From the NCBI RefSeq assembly GCF_051013375.1, contig NZ_CP142125.1: 64,000 nucleotides of DNA; one strand, 5' to 3'. This DNA comes from Kordia algicida (GTDB lineage: Bacteria > Bacteroidota > Bacteroidia > Flavobacteriales > Flavobacteriaceae). Of the stretch, positions 53,458-63,084 are shown one piece after another. The notes under the pieces were generated by a model. The model made no database searches. It was not told the origin of the DNA and saw only the letters and a program-made list of their open reading frames with translations. A program made the position numbers and the translations under genes. Position 1 is the first letter of the stretch, and each line of letters opens with the position of its first letter.

Positions 53458-54606
53458 TCAAGGAGCTACAATAACATTTGTTCCAATAATATTTTCAATA
53501 GTTACATTATTTTTAATTTCTTGAGTAAACACATACTTTACATCTGTAAAATCAAAAATATAATCTACAGAACCATTTCCTGCCGCATCTTTAGTTCGTG
53601 TAGATTCATCAAATCCTTCAGTAAGAAATTTTACGGTCTTTGTCGGGTACATTTCTTTTAAAAATTTTTCCTGTATTTCATGTCCTTTTGTATGTGCTGC
53701 TATAAACTCTGGACTTGCTGCTGTTAAGCCAGACTTGCTAGTTTCATAATTTGTAATGGCAAAGCGTTCTATCACAAAGTGTAATAACCAACTTTTAAAT
53801 ACATTAGTTGACATTGCAAGCATATCATCTAAATCTACTTCTCCTGATTGTACACTGTCAATAAAAATCCTATCAGAACTATCAATCAACTGTAAAACAA
53901 CAGATTGACTTGCATTAATGGCACTCAACATCGCTTTGTCATATACATTTTTTGGTATCAATTGCATATACTTTTGGTACAATTCGCCAGCACCATCCAT
54001 AGCATATATAATTTTTGAACTGTCGTTTATCTTAGCCAAGAATTTAGCTCTTTTTGTAGCTGTGGTACCTTTAATACTCAGTTTTCGTTGCATCGTAGCA
54101 GAAGTAGAAGCCTTCGCGCCACGGTATTTAGAAACCGCTTCTCCTCTAGCCGCTTTTGCCCCAAAAGTATCTGCTTCACTTTCCAAATTCTTATCGTCAT
54201 TAATATTGACACCTTTTTGTAAAACTTTAGTAGGTTTTACAACACCTGCACGTTGTTGTGCTACGTGTGTAAACTCATGACCGATTAAATTTTTTCCTTT
54301 GTCAGAATTCGGATTAAACTCACCTAGTGCAAAATGCACTTGTTCTCCTTGTGTATATGCACGTGCATTCATTTGTACGGCTTTTTGTGAATTTGTATGA
54401 ATAGAAACATTTGAAAAATCTTGCCCAAAAGACGTTTCCATATTGGATTGCACGGCTTTTGGCAAAGCACTATTTTGCTTTTTTGAAAAACTTGAAGACG
54501 TAAAATTATTAGTACTTGCTTTTGGCTTTACAAATGAATTCCCGTCTTTTCTCTGTATAATATTATTTGTTTTTTCTTGATTGTCTTGTTTCTTCTTTGC
54601 TTTCAT
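53458..54606 (-). CDS. DUF4157 (eCIS core) protein, possible toxin
   Basis: The 382-residue protein has a basic N-terminus without signal peptide. Residues ~50-155 are DUF4157: FGQDFSNVSIHTNSQKA, ARAYTQGEQVHFA, a metallopeptidase-like HEFTH (110-114) and LESEADTFGAKAA. DUF4157 is found in proteins loaded in or coded by extracellular contractile injection systems. The C-terminal ~220 residues are unlike any family I can name. I see no eCIS sheath or baseplate genes here, so it is an orphan. It is divergent from the Septu-like genes. Confidence 0.75.
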   Translation of the reverse strand: MKAKKKQDNQEKTNNIIQRKDGNSFVKPKASTNNFTSSSFSKKQNSALPKAVQSNMETSFGQDFSNVSIHTNSQKAVQMNARAYTQGEQVHFALGEFNPNSDKGKNLIGHEFTHVAQQRAGVVKPTKVLQKGVNINDDKNLESEADTFGAKAARGEAVSKYRGAKASTSATMQRKLSIKGTTATKRAKFLAKINDSSKIIYAMDGAGELYQKYMQLIPKNVYDKAMLSAINASQSVVLQLIDSSDRIFIDSVQSGEVDLDDMLAMSTNVFKSWLLHFVIERFAITNYETSKSGLTAASPEFIAAHTKGHEIQEKFLKEMYPTKTVKFLTEGFDESTRTKDAAGNGSVDYIFDFTDVKYVFTQEIKNNVTIENIIGTNVIVAP

Positions 54607-54780
54607 ACACTGACTTTAAAGAGCTTTTCTTAAGAATTTAATAAAAAAACAAGATATTATTTTGCATAAAATCATCATAGGGGAAAAACACGGTATTTCC
54701 TGTCTTTGCTTTAAAGTTTATGAAATATTCACGTACTTTATGTAAGTAAAATAATTTACTACCATAAAAAAAGAACCGTT

Positions 54781-57153
54781 GTGATAAAAATTGACAGATA
54801 TAAAATTCAAAAACCCAAATTTTTTCATTCCAAAGAATATGAACGCTTGCAACAAGAAATACGTGATTTTTACGGATTGCATAGAAATTCTCGTTCGCAA
54901 CGTTCTTATGCTGTTCAATATATGCCTGAGGAAGTCATCAGCGAATTGATGGAATTGTTTGATTATAAATGTGCCTATTGCGAATCGCACTTATTAGGTT
55001 TAAAATCTGGATATGAATCGTATTTAGAACGCTTTAGACCTAGCAACAACGCACAAGGTTTTGATAGCAAAGAAATTGACGCCGATCATTATTGGTGGCT
55101 TACCTATGACTGGCAAAATTTGTATGCAAGTTGTCACAGTTGCCAACGATTTAAATCGAATGTATTCCCTGTTGAAGGAAAAAGAGCTGCTCTACAAACA
55201 AATTATGACGAAATTGCCAAAAAAGAAGATGCTTATTTAATTGATCCATGTGTAGATTTTCCTGAAGAATTTTTTACGTTTAACTTAAAAACATATGAAA
55301 TTATTCCAAATGAAAAATCAAGTCCGTTAGCGTTCTCAAAAATAAAATTTACGCCTGTGGTTGGCGAAGTCATCAAGCAAAAAGCAGAAGCGACGATTCA
55401 AGTTTTAGGTTTGAACCGAAAAGACCTAATTTACGAACGCCAAAACATTGCAGAAGAAACCAAACGTGAAGTTGAAGGCTTACGAAAAGGGATTAAAAAC
55501 TCACACGCCATTGCCACAGAATGGAATGAAATTTTAGATGGGAAGTCTAAAAAAAATCATTTGGCATTTCGAAAAACACTTCTCAATTATTATATAACGG
55601 AAGACAAGGAAATTTATAGTATCCTATATAATCTGTCCGATCAAATACAATCGTATTTAGATCAGCAACAAAACATGCAACAGGAAATTCAGAAACTACA
55701 AATACCACCGAATTTTCAGGCACAGGAACAAACAAAAGGCTTTAATGAAAGTCTTCCTGATGATCTTCTAGAAAACTTTATGAATGTTGATGATGAAAAG
55801 CCGCGATCATCCAAACAGAAAGAAAAAAAGAAAAAATATAGTAAGTATTTTGCTGATATTCTCAAAAATGTATACCTCGACAAAATTGAGTTGAAAAACT
55901 TTAAATGCTTTTCACATCTTGTGTTAGAATTGCCAGGGTATGCCGAAGATACAAGTGCCGAACCTTGGTTGGTATTTTTAGGTGAAAACGGTGTTGGAAA
56001 AAGTTCTGTTCTCAAAGCCATTGCCATTGCGCTTATGGGAAAAGAATATTTAGATGTGCTTAAAATTAAAGTTGACGACATCCTAAAATACGGGAAACAA
56101 AGCGGTTATATAAAAGTGTATGGTAAAGGAAATGACGAAGTTTTTGAAGTCACTTTTAACAGAAAAACTCAGGAAATTACCGCAAGTGTTGAAACGCCTC
56201 CAGCATTTATCATTGGATACGGTTCTACACGTTTGTTGCCTAACGGAAGAAATTTAGAACCCGAAACGGATCACCCAAGTTATTTAAAAGTAAAGAATTT
56301 ATTTGACGCTTCTGTTTCACTGTCAAATGCAAAAGATTGGTTTTTAAATAGTGACCGAAAAACGTTCGATCAAGTGTCTAAAACCCTGAAAAATTTGTTA
56401 TTGTTAGACGATTTAGATTCTATCGGAAGAAGTAAAAAAAATAATCAAATATTTATCAAATATCATCACTCTGGCGACAATATTAATATTGACCATTTAA
56501 GTGATGGTTACAAATCTATTTTTGCTGTTGCGATTGACATGATTTATACACTGTCGCAGAAAAACGTTGTGTACGAATTGGCAGAAGGAATTGTGCTGAT
56601 TGATGAAATTGGCACACATTTACATCCACGATGGAAAATGGAAATTGTAGAACGTTTACGTAACACATTTCCAAAAATTCAATTTCTCATCACAACGCAT
56701 GAACCTTTGTGTTTACGAGGTTTAAAAGAAAATGAAGTTGTGGTTTTAAAGCGTGATTCAGAAAATGCAATTATTGTTTTGAGCGAATTACCAGACCCAA
56801 GTAGCTTACGCATCGATCAATTATTAACTTCAGAATATTTTGGATTGAATAGTACGATGGATGTCAAAACCGAGTTGCTCTTTAAAGAATATTATGAGCT
56901 GTTGGCTATTGATGAATCTGAACGAAATGACGAACAGAAAGTAAGGCTTGAACAACTCCAAAAAGAAGTAAAAGAATTGAAATACATGCGTTTTGGAAAC
57001 GACAAGCGCGAAGAAATTATTTATCAAGTTGTAGACGAATTGTTAGCTAAAAACATGCGTAACAAAGACTTGAAAATTGATGTGAAAGATATTAAACAAG
57101 AAGCAATTGACAGAGTACGTAATCTTTGGAAAAAATTAGATCAAAAAAAGTAG
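54781..57153 (+). CDS. HNH nuclease fused to RecF/SMC-like ATPase, Septu PtuB-PtuA-like
   Basis: The frame has a stop at 54721 and no ATG before GTG at 54781, so GTG is the start. Residues ~1-130 are a PtuB/TIGR02646-type HNH domain with CAYC (64-67) and CHSC (118-121); the aligned first His position is Arg84 in LERFRPS. A helical linker (~205-355) follows. The ATPase has Walker A GENGVGKSS (401-409), signature LSDGYKS (573-579), Walker B GIVLIDEIG with HLHPRW (603-618) and the H-loop TTHEPL (638-643). This is the PtuA type of ATPase. The neighbour 2 bases downstream is a second PtuB. Likely an anti-phage system. Confidence 0.88.
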   Translation: MIKIDRYKIQKPKFFHSKEYERLQQEIRDFYGLHRNSRSQRSYAVQYMPEEVISELMELFDYKCAYCESHLLGLKSGYESYLERFRPSNNAQGFDSKEIDADHYWWLTYDWQNLYASCHSCQRFKSNVFPVEGKRAALQTNYDEIAKKEDAYLIDPCVDFPEEFFTFNLKTYEIIPNEKSSPLAFSKIKFTPVVGEVIKQKAEATIQVLGLNRKDLIYERQNIAEETKREVEGLRKGIKNSHAIATEWNEILDGKSKKNHLAFRKTLLNYYITEDKEIYSILYNLSDQIQSYLDQQQNMQQEIQKLQIPPNFQAQEQTKGFNESLPDDLLENFMNVDDEKPRSSKQKEKKKKYSKYFADILKNVYLDKIELKNFKCFSHLVLELPGYAEDTSAEPWLVFLGENGVGKSSVLKAIAIALMGKEYLDVLKIKVDDILKYGKQSGYIKVYGKGNDEVFEVTFNRKTQEITASVETPPAFIIGYGSTRLLPNGRNLEPETDHPSYLKVKNLFDASVSLSNAKDWFLNSDRKTFDQVSKTLKNLLLLDDLDSIGRSKKNNQIFIKYHHSGDNINIDHLSDGYKSIFAVAIDMIYTLSQKNVVYELAEGIVLIDEIGTHLHPRWKMEIVERLRNTFPKIQFLITTHEPLCLRGLKENEVVVLKRDSENAIIVLSELPDPSSLRIDQLLTSEYFGLNSTMDVKTELLFKEYYELLAIDESERNDEQKVRLEQLQKEVKELKYMRFGNDKREEIIYQVVDELLAKNMRNKDLKIDVKDIKQEAIDRVRNLWKKLDQKK

Positions 57154-57155
57154 TT

Positions 57156-58046
57156 ATGATTGCAATTGACCGAAATTCCGTTGAAATTCCAGACATTCTC
57201 AAAGATGGAAGCGAAAAGTTGAAAAAAGAACTTGAAGAAGCGATTGCGTACTATTCAGATCCTGCAAATACAAAAGCATTCAAGTTTAAAGTATACAGCA
57301 ATCCAACAGTGAAAGAAGCACTTATAAAAATGAGCATTGGAAAATGCGCGTATTGTGAAAGTGATATTTTGGTAACGTATGTTGGTGATATTGAGCATTT
57401 TCGTCCAAAAGGTGAAATTGAAGAACTAAAAGCCACAGGAAACTCCAAACCAGGTTACTATTGGCTTGCTGCCAATTGGGACAATTTATTATTATCGTGT
57501 CGAAATTGCAATCAGAAGTCCAAACAACGAACGGCAAGTGATGATCGATTGAACAGTCTTGGAAAAATGAATCAATTTCCTTTATTTGATGAAACAAAAA
57601 GAGCACGGTCTCCAGAAGATAATTTTCAAGAAGAAGAAAAAGTGCGTTTACTGTTAAATCCGTGTATTGAAGATCCAGAAGAATATTTTAAATACAATAT
57701 CAATTCTGGTGTGATTCAACCAAAAAAACAAGAAGAATTTCCAAAACAACGTGCGTTAGCCTCTGTAAAAGTATTTGGTTTGCAACGTGTTCCTTTGGTA
57801 CATGCGCGTGCAAAAAAAGCAGTTCAAATTTTAAAACAAATGACACGAGTAGAAAGACGTTACAAAGATTTACTACGTGCTATTGATGATGAAGCGGATG
57901 ACATTCCTGATCGTCAAGAAGAATTGGATTGGGAAATTGAAGAACTACACAGTTTTTTAAATCCTACAGAAGAATATTTAGGCATGGCGCGACAAATGAT
58001 TGGCGAATTTATGCAAAAGAATTTTCAATTAGATATTTCTGCTTGA
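57156..58046 (+). CDS. Stand-alone HNH nuclease, Septu PtuB-like
   Basis: The ATG at 57156 is 2 bases after the previous stop, giving a 296-residue protein. The HNH domain has CAYCESDI (64-67), IEHFRPK (His81), YYWLAANWDNLLLSC (~101-115) and CRNC (115-118). The catalytic-position His is intact here, unlike in the fused copy. The C-terminal part (~200-296) is helical and charged. PtuB is the DNA-cutting subunit of Septu; its ATPase partner usually controls it. So this is the likely effector of the module. Confidence 0.88.
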   Translation: MIAIDRNSVEIPDILKDGSEKLKKELEEAIAYYSDPANTKAFKFKVYSNPTVKEALIKMSIGKCAYCESDILVTYVGDIEHFRPKGEIEELKATGNSKPGYYWLAANWDNLLLSCRNCNQKSKQRTASDDRLNSLGKMNQFPLFDETKRARSPEDNFQEEEKVRLLLNPCIEDPEEYFKYNINSGVIQPKKQEEFPKQRALASVKVFGLQRVPLVHARAKKAVQILKQMTRVERRYKDLLRAIDDEADDIPDRQEELDWEIEELHSFLNPTEEYLGMARQMIGEFMQKNFQLDISA

Positions 58047-58692
58047 CTTCGACTCCACTGAGTCTGTATTTTTTTTTGAATTTACTTCAAACAAAAATTT
58101 GGTTTCTCTACTTACAGATTGCTACAGTTTTTAATGTAACAATTTGAAAATTTGAAAATGTATCAATTAGCTTCAAACAATACTCAACTTCTTCTTGGAA
58201 AAGCATTTAACAATCAAAACGTAGCATTTTATATAAAATCAAATAATGCTATCAGAAACAACCTTGAATCATTAAATTTTTAAATCCTTGAATTAAGCAA
58301 AGCGAAAAAAAGGCATTAGCTTTTGGGAATTAGGTATTAGTCAAGTTCTAAGAGTAATTAGAAATTCAAACTAAAATACGAATATACTTTGAACGACAGC
58401 GATACTTAAATTTTAATGTAACAATTTGTTTCAAATAACACTTAATTTCTTCTCAGAAACAACCTTTAATCATTGAATTTTTGAATTGATGAGCGAAGCG
58501 ATTCCAAAAGCAAAGCGTTTCTAACAGCGAAGCGTGTCCAAAAGCGATAGCGATCTAACAGGCGAAGCCGATCGTATCTAAAAGCAATAACTTTATTCAT
58601 AAAAGAACATTCTTCTTTATGTATCACAACTTAAAATCGAAACAACCTTAAATCATTAAATTTTTAAATCCTTGAATTGAGCGAAGCGAAAT
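58047..58692. repeat. Tandem inverted gene-end repeats between Septu-like genes and hydroxyproline cluster
   Basis: A CTTCGACTCCACTGAGTC unit is at 58046-58063. Inverted composite copies (D then C) are at 58131-58306 and 58413-58500, and a C-only copy is at 58639-58692. A GCGAAGCG-rich direct-repeat array fills 58493-58590. No ORF of its own is credible; the C copy at 58656-58692 is coding, at the end of the dehydrogenase. Confidence 0.75.
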
Positions 58693-59930
58693 CGTTCCAC
58701 CTCAAAACCTTCCAATTTCATCGAAGTTGGCTTCACTCCTATCAATTCACTGACCAATTTTCCTGTAGCCGGACCCAAACTCCAACCCATCATGGCGTGA
58801 CCTGTCGCAACTGTCAAGTTTTGATAATATTGCGTTTTTCCGATATACGGCAAACCATCTGGCGAACACGGACGCAATCCGCAGGCAGCATTTGCAATCG
58901 AATTTTCTGGAATTTTCAATCCGTTATAAAAAGTTTCTGCAGCATTTGCAATAGCTTTCACGCGTTTCGGATTGATCTTGTGGTTAATTCCGCCAAGCTC
59001 CATCGTTCCTGCAAAGCGTGTAAATCCTTGCATCGGCGTTACGGCAACTTTGGCTTCAGCTAAAATTGTGGGCATCGTAATTCCTGTACTTTCTGTAACA
59101 TCTATTCGGTAGCCTTTTCCCGCTTGAAGCGGAAGTTGTATGCGTAACTTTTTTGCCAAAATGGAACTCCATGTACCTGCCGAAAGTACAAATTCGTCTG
59201 CTTTTAGTGTTCGTTTCGAAGTCTGTACAGCAACAATTTTTTCCTTTTCATACTGTAGATCGGAAATGGGTTCGTTCGTATAAAACTGAACTCCTTTTTG
59301 CTTTAAAAAAGCGATCATCTGTGGCATAAAATTCGTTGGTGTCATGTGCGCATCCGAATCAAAATAAATAGCACCTTTAATATTAAAATCTATATTTGGT
59401 TCTAGTTTTTTGACTGCTGATTTTGTTAAGTTTTCAACATGCAAACCTTCTTCGATAGCAAGTTTTCCCATGTTCCACTCTGCTTCGCCTTCTTTATCTG
59501 TTTGATAACACATCAACAAACCTTTCCGTTCCAAGTGAAAATCGAAATCGCCAGAATTTTGCATGTCTACATACAATTCTCGACTCAACAAATTAATTTC
59601 TTTTATCTTCGGAATCGAGCGTGCTACATTTTTTGCTGTCGCCGATTTTTTAAACAACCAAGACCATTTTAAAAAATCGGCTTCCAAGCGTGGTTTTATA
59701 TAAAACGGACTTGACGAATTTAGCATCCATTTCAAACCTTTGGTAATCATTCCTGGCGCAGCCAACGGAATAATGTGACTTGGTGTGATATAACCTGCAT
59801 TTACAAAAGAAGCTCCGCTAGAAATATCGCTTTTATCTACAATAGTAACTTGGTGTCCGTCTTGCTGCAAATAATACGCGCAACACAGTCCAATAATTCC
59901 GCCACCGATAATGATAATTTCTTTTTTCAA
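58656..59930 (-). CDS. FAD-dependent D-amino-acid (D-hydroxyproline) dehydrogenase
   Basis: The 424-residue DadA-type protein starts with the FAD motif EIIIIGGGIIGLCCAYYL. Other marks are GASFVNAGYITPSH, VLSAGTWSS and the C-terminal CGLRPCSPDGLPYIGKT with ATGHAMMGWSLGP. In this cluster the substrate is cis-4-hydroxy-D-proline, from the epimerase, yielding 1-pyrroline-4-hydroxy-2-carboxylate. The final ~11 residues (FRFAQFKDLKI) are coded by a dispersed gene-end repeat, so a normal C-terminus may end near EVERF. It is the last gene of the cluster in this window. Confidence 0.88.
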   Translation of the reverse strand: MKKEIIIIGGGIIGLCCAYYLQQDGHQVTIVDKSDISSGASFVNAGYITPSHIIPLAAPGMITKGLKWMLNSSSPFYIKPRLEADFLKWSWLFKKSATAKNVARSIPKIKEINLLSRELYVDMQNSGDFDFHLERKGLLMCYQTDKEGEAEWNMGKLAIEEGLHVENLTKSAVKKLEPNIDFNIKGAIYFDSDAHMTPTNFMPQMIAFLKQKGVQFYTNEPISDLQYEKEKIVAVQTSKRTLKADEFVLSAGTWSSILAKKLRIQLPLQAGKGYRIDVTESTGITMPTILAEAKVAVTPMQGFTRFAGTMELGGINHKINPKRVKAIANAAETFYNGLKIPENSIANAACGLRPCSPDGLPYIGKTQYYQNLTVATGHAMMGWSLGPATGKLVSELIGVKPTSMKLEGFEVERFRFAQFKDLKI

Positions 59931-60383
59931 ACTCTATATTCTAATTTTTATGTGAAACTGAATCAAGTTCAGTTTGACGCATTTTCTATTTTAAATATCA
60001 CTTCGAGTAATTCCCAAACACTAATAATCTAAACATTTAACAGCTTCTTTGAAAACGTCTTTGCGAGAATTTGATAAAATTCGTGACAATCTGCAAGTTT
60101 CATACTCAATATTGAACTTTCATTTCAGCAAATTACTTCGTCATTCTTCCTCGTAAAGACATTTTATAACTACTTTTACTTCAAAATTAAATATTTAGTA
60201 TTCGATATTCATTGTGACAAAACATATTGAAGAAAACCAATTGCACTTTGAAATAAATTCAACATTCAAAACTTAACATTCAACATTTCAAAAGAAACAG
60301 GTTACTTCGTCATTCTTCCTCGTAAAGACGTTTAAAAGAACTCTCAATACTCAATACTCAATACTAATATCTCAACACTAATA
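59931..60383. repeat. Repeat-rich spacer with hairpin and palindromic elements
   Basis: Contains the hairpin AAACTGAA-TCAAG-TTCAGTTT (59955-59975), a GTCTTTGCGAG-family element (60056-60161, arms weaker than in the other copies), a partial copy at ~60291-60331 and short CAATACTCAATACTAATATC repeats (~60340-60380). No gene seen. Confidence 0.7.
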
Positions 60384-61391
60384 TCAAATTACCTGAAAAC
60401 CAAACGCATACGGATCGTCTTCGTCATCTATAATAATTGTGTTGTAGCCATACACTTTTGCCCAACCTTGAATACTAGGAATAATGGCAGGTTTCCCATC
60501 TAATATTGTTTCTTCTTCCACACGACCCACAAATTTTGAACCTATATAACTTTCATGGATAAACTCCTCGCCTAGTTTCAATTTTCCTTTGGCGTGTAAC
60601 TGTGCCAATCGTGCGGAAGTTCCTGTACCACAAGGACTTCTATCGATGGCTTTATCGCCGTAAAACACGGCATTTCTTCCCGAAGATGTTTCGTCTAGCG
60701 GATTTCCAGTCCATAACATATGCGAAACATCACGAATAGTTTCATTTTCTGGATGAATAAATAGGTTTGGATATTTACTGTTAATTCGTTCACGAACCAC
60801 TTGTGAATATTGAATGATTTTACTCGCTGTAAAGTCATGAATTCCTGAGAAATTTTCCTGCGGATCTACAATTGCATAGTAATTTCCGCCATAAGCGACA
60901 TCAAAACGAATTTCGCCCAATTCAGGACAATCTACGGTTAGGTTTTCTGCGGCTAAGTAGCTTTTTACATTCGTCAACCGAACCCAATCTACCTTTTTTC
61001 CTGTTTGTTGGTATTCAATTTCAACCAAACCTGCTGGCGCTTCCATCCTGATTTTTCCTGCTGTTTTTGGTGTAATCAATCCTTCTTCAATGGCAATAGT
61101 GATCGTTCCAATCGTTCCGTGTCCGCACATGGGCAAACATCCTGAGGTTTCTATAAACAGAATTCCAAAGTCATTTTCTGGATGGCTTGGTGGAAAGAGA
61201 ATGCTTCCACTCATCATGTCGTGCCCGCGTGGTTCAAACATGAGTCCTTTGCGAATCCAATCATATTCATTGAGAAAATGCTGTCGTTTTTCGCTCATAT
61301 TGGCACCAATTAAGTTTGGGCCGCCACCAGCGACAACTCTGACAGGGTTTCCGCAGGTATGCGCATCAATACAGAAAAAAGTTTTTCTCAT
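60384..61391 (-). CDS. 4-hydroxyproline 2-epimerase (proline racemase family)
   Basis: The 335-residue protein has both catalytic Cys of the family: PMCGHGTIG (~95) and SPCGTGTSARLAQL (~245). Two Cys indicate an epimerase rather than a dehydratase, which has Thr in the second site. The start is FFCIDAHTCGNPVRVV. It converts trans-4-hydroxy-L-proline to cis-4-hydroxy-D-proline, the first step of catabolism. Neighbours supply all remaining steps. It is cytoplasmic, and lies between the dehydrogenase and the aldehyde dehydrogenase on the same strand. Confidence 0.92.
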   Translation of the reverse strand: MRKTFFCIDAHTCGNPVRVVAGGGPNLIGANMSEKRQHFLNEYDWIRKGLMFEPRGHDMMSGSILFPPSHPENDFGILFIETSGCLPMCGHGTIGTITIAIEEGLITPKTAGKIRMEAPAGLVEIEYQQTGKKVDWVRLTNVKSYLAAENLTVDCPELGEIRFDVAYGGNYYAIVDPQENFSGIHDFTASKIIQYSQVVRERINSKYPNLFIHPENETIRDVSHMLWTGNPLDETSSGRNAVFYGDKAIDRSPCGTGTSARLAQLHAKGKLKLGEEFIHESYIGSKFVGRVEEETILDGKPAIIPSIQGWAKVYGYNTIIIDDEDDPYAFGFQVI

Positions 61392-61500
61392 AGTAGCTAG
61401 CTTTTGGCTGTTAGCTGTTGGTATTTAGCTGTTTGTTGTTTGTTATTTGTTGTTTCATCTCGACTGCGCTCGTTGTGACAGTTGTTTGTAAAAATAATTT

Positions 61501-63084
61501 TTATAAAGCATCTTTCGTTTCTTGATTGTTTACCAAGCGAAGAATGTTCAATGGATTTTCGTTTTTTAATTCGTTAGGTAATAGTTCATTTGGCCAATCT
61601 TGATAACTAAACGGACGTACCCAACGTTTGATAGCATCTCTACCAACTGCCGTAAATCGACTGTCTGTTGATGCAGGATATGGTCCGCCATGTAACATAG
61701 CAGGCGCGACTTCCACACCTGTAGGAACTCCGTTAAAAATGATACGTCCTACTCGATTTGATAGCGCATTTATAATATTTGGATGATCGGAAACTTCATT
61801 TTCTTCCGAAATGATTGTTCCTGTTAATTGTCCTTCTAAATTTGCGATGATTTCTGCTAATTCTGTTGCATTTTCACATTGAACTATTAATGAAAATGGT
61901 CCAAAAACTTCTTCGTGAAGTGTATTGTTTTCCAGAAACGTTTTTCCATCAACCGTGACAACTGCTTGTTGTGCAAAGTTTTCAGTTTCAGGTTTCTCAA
62001 TAGTTGCAACAGTTTCTACGTGCGTTTGTTGCTGTGCTTCCGTTTTGTTTTTATTGTATGCTTTGTGAATGTTAGGATGCAACATGCATTGCGGCTGTAT
62101 TTTAACGATTTCTTCTGATAAAGTATTTACAAAATTCGTGAAACCTTCACTTTTTATTCCTAGAATCAATCCCGGATTGGTACAAAATTGCCCTGTTCCA
62201 AGTGTGATAGAATTGGCATAGGTTTTTGCCCAAGATGCTGCTTTTGTTTCGAGTGCTTTTGGCAGTAAAACTACAGGATTAATGCTTCCCATTTCAGCAA
62301 ATACGGGAATTGGTTCTTTTCGTTTTGCAGCTAAGTCAAATAAAGCGCGTCCACCACGAATACTTCCTGTAAAACCTACTCCTTTTATTTTTGGGTGTTT
62401 TACCAATGCTTGTCCGACTTCAATTCCACTACTATTTAGATTTGAAAATACGCCATTTGGCATTCCTGTTTTTTCTGCGGCTTTTATAATGGCAGAAGCG
62501 ACTAATTCGCCTGTTCCTGCGTGCATAGGATGCGATTTTACAATGACAGGACAACCCGAAGCCAATGCCGAAGCCGTATCGCCACCAGCCGTGGAGAATG
62601 CTAATGGAAAATTGCTTGCACCAAAAACGACTATTGGACCAATAGGAACCGACATTTTTCGTAAATCGACTCTTGGATTTGGTGTTCGATCTGGTTGCGC
62701 AGGATCAATGCGTGCTTCTACCCAAGAACCTTCTTCAACCAATTTGGCAAAGGTTTGCAATTGTCCAATCGTTCTGCCGCGTTCGCCTTTTGCTCTGCCT
62801 TCTGGCAATCCTGATTCAGACATGTATGTTTGAATCAATTCATCATCTAAGACTAAAATTTCGTCAGCAATCGTATTTAAAAATGCTGCTTTTTTTGTGC
62901 CAGAAATCGTTCTGTAGGTTTTGAAAGCTTCCGAAGCTAAGTGTACGGCTTCTTCAATTTCTTCTGAAGTTGCTTCTGTAAAAACCGTTTCGTTTTCTGA
63001 GTTGGTTTTCGGATTGAAGGTTTTGTAAGTTGTAGTTCCTTTGGCGGAAAGTGTGTTTCCTATATAGTTTTTTCCTGTAGTCAT
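61501..63084 (-). CDS. 2,5-dioxovalerate (ketoglutarate semialdehyde) dehydrogenase
   Basis: The ATG at 63084 gives 527 residues; the longer ORF adds 23 from a repeat. It is the long ALDH subfamily of 2-ketoglutarate semialdehyde dehydrogenases, with FGASNFPLAFSTAGGDTASA, the catalytic Glu in FAEMGSINP and the nucleophile Cys in GTGQFCTNPG. It makes 2-oxoglutarate, which enters the TCA cycle. This is the last chemical step of the hydroxyproline pathway. NADP is the usual cofactor. Confidence 0.92.
   Translation of the reverse strand: MTTGKNYIGNTLSAKGTTTYKTFNPKTNSENETVFTEATSEEIEEAVHLASEAFKTYRTISGTKKAAFLNTIADEILVLDDELIQTYMSESGLPEGRAKGERGRTIGQLQTFAKLVEEGSWVEARIDPAQPDRTPNPRVDLRKMSVPIGPIVVFGASNFPLAFSTAGGDTASALASGCPVIVKSHPMHAGTGELVASAIIKAAEKTGMPNGVFSNLNSSGIEVGQALVKHPKIKGVGFTGSIRGGRALFDLAAKRKEPIPVFAEMGSINPVVLLPKALETKAASWAKTYANSITLGTGQFCTNPGLILGIKSEGFTNFVNTLSEEIVKIQPQCMLHPNIHKAYNKNKTEAQQQTHVETVATIEKPETENFAQQAVVTVDGKTFLENNTLHEEVFGPFSLIVQCENATELAEIIANLEGQLTGTIISEENEVSDHPNIINALSNRVGRIIFNGVPTGVEVAPAMLHGGPYPASTDSRFTAVGRDAIKRWVRPFSYQDWPNELLPNELKNENPLNILRLVNNQETKDAL

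Noticed and set aside
53389..53661. 90-residue ORF overlapping the start of the GT2 and end of the DUF4157 genes
   Set aside because: It is a low-complexity Ile/Asn/Lys shadow in an AT-rich region with no motif and overlaps the 3' end of the DUF4157 gene on the other strand.
58047..58655. Small genes between the Septu-like pair and the dehydrogenase
   Set aside because: The region is fully explained by repeat copies and has no ORF with a credible start or composition.
62282..62833. 183-residue ORF antisense to the ketoglutarate semialdehyde dehydrogenase
   Set aside because: It is the complement of a well-conserved ALDH coding region, has biased Pro/Ala composition from the opposite strand and no independent motif or start region.
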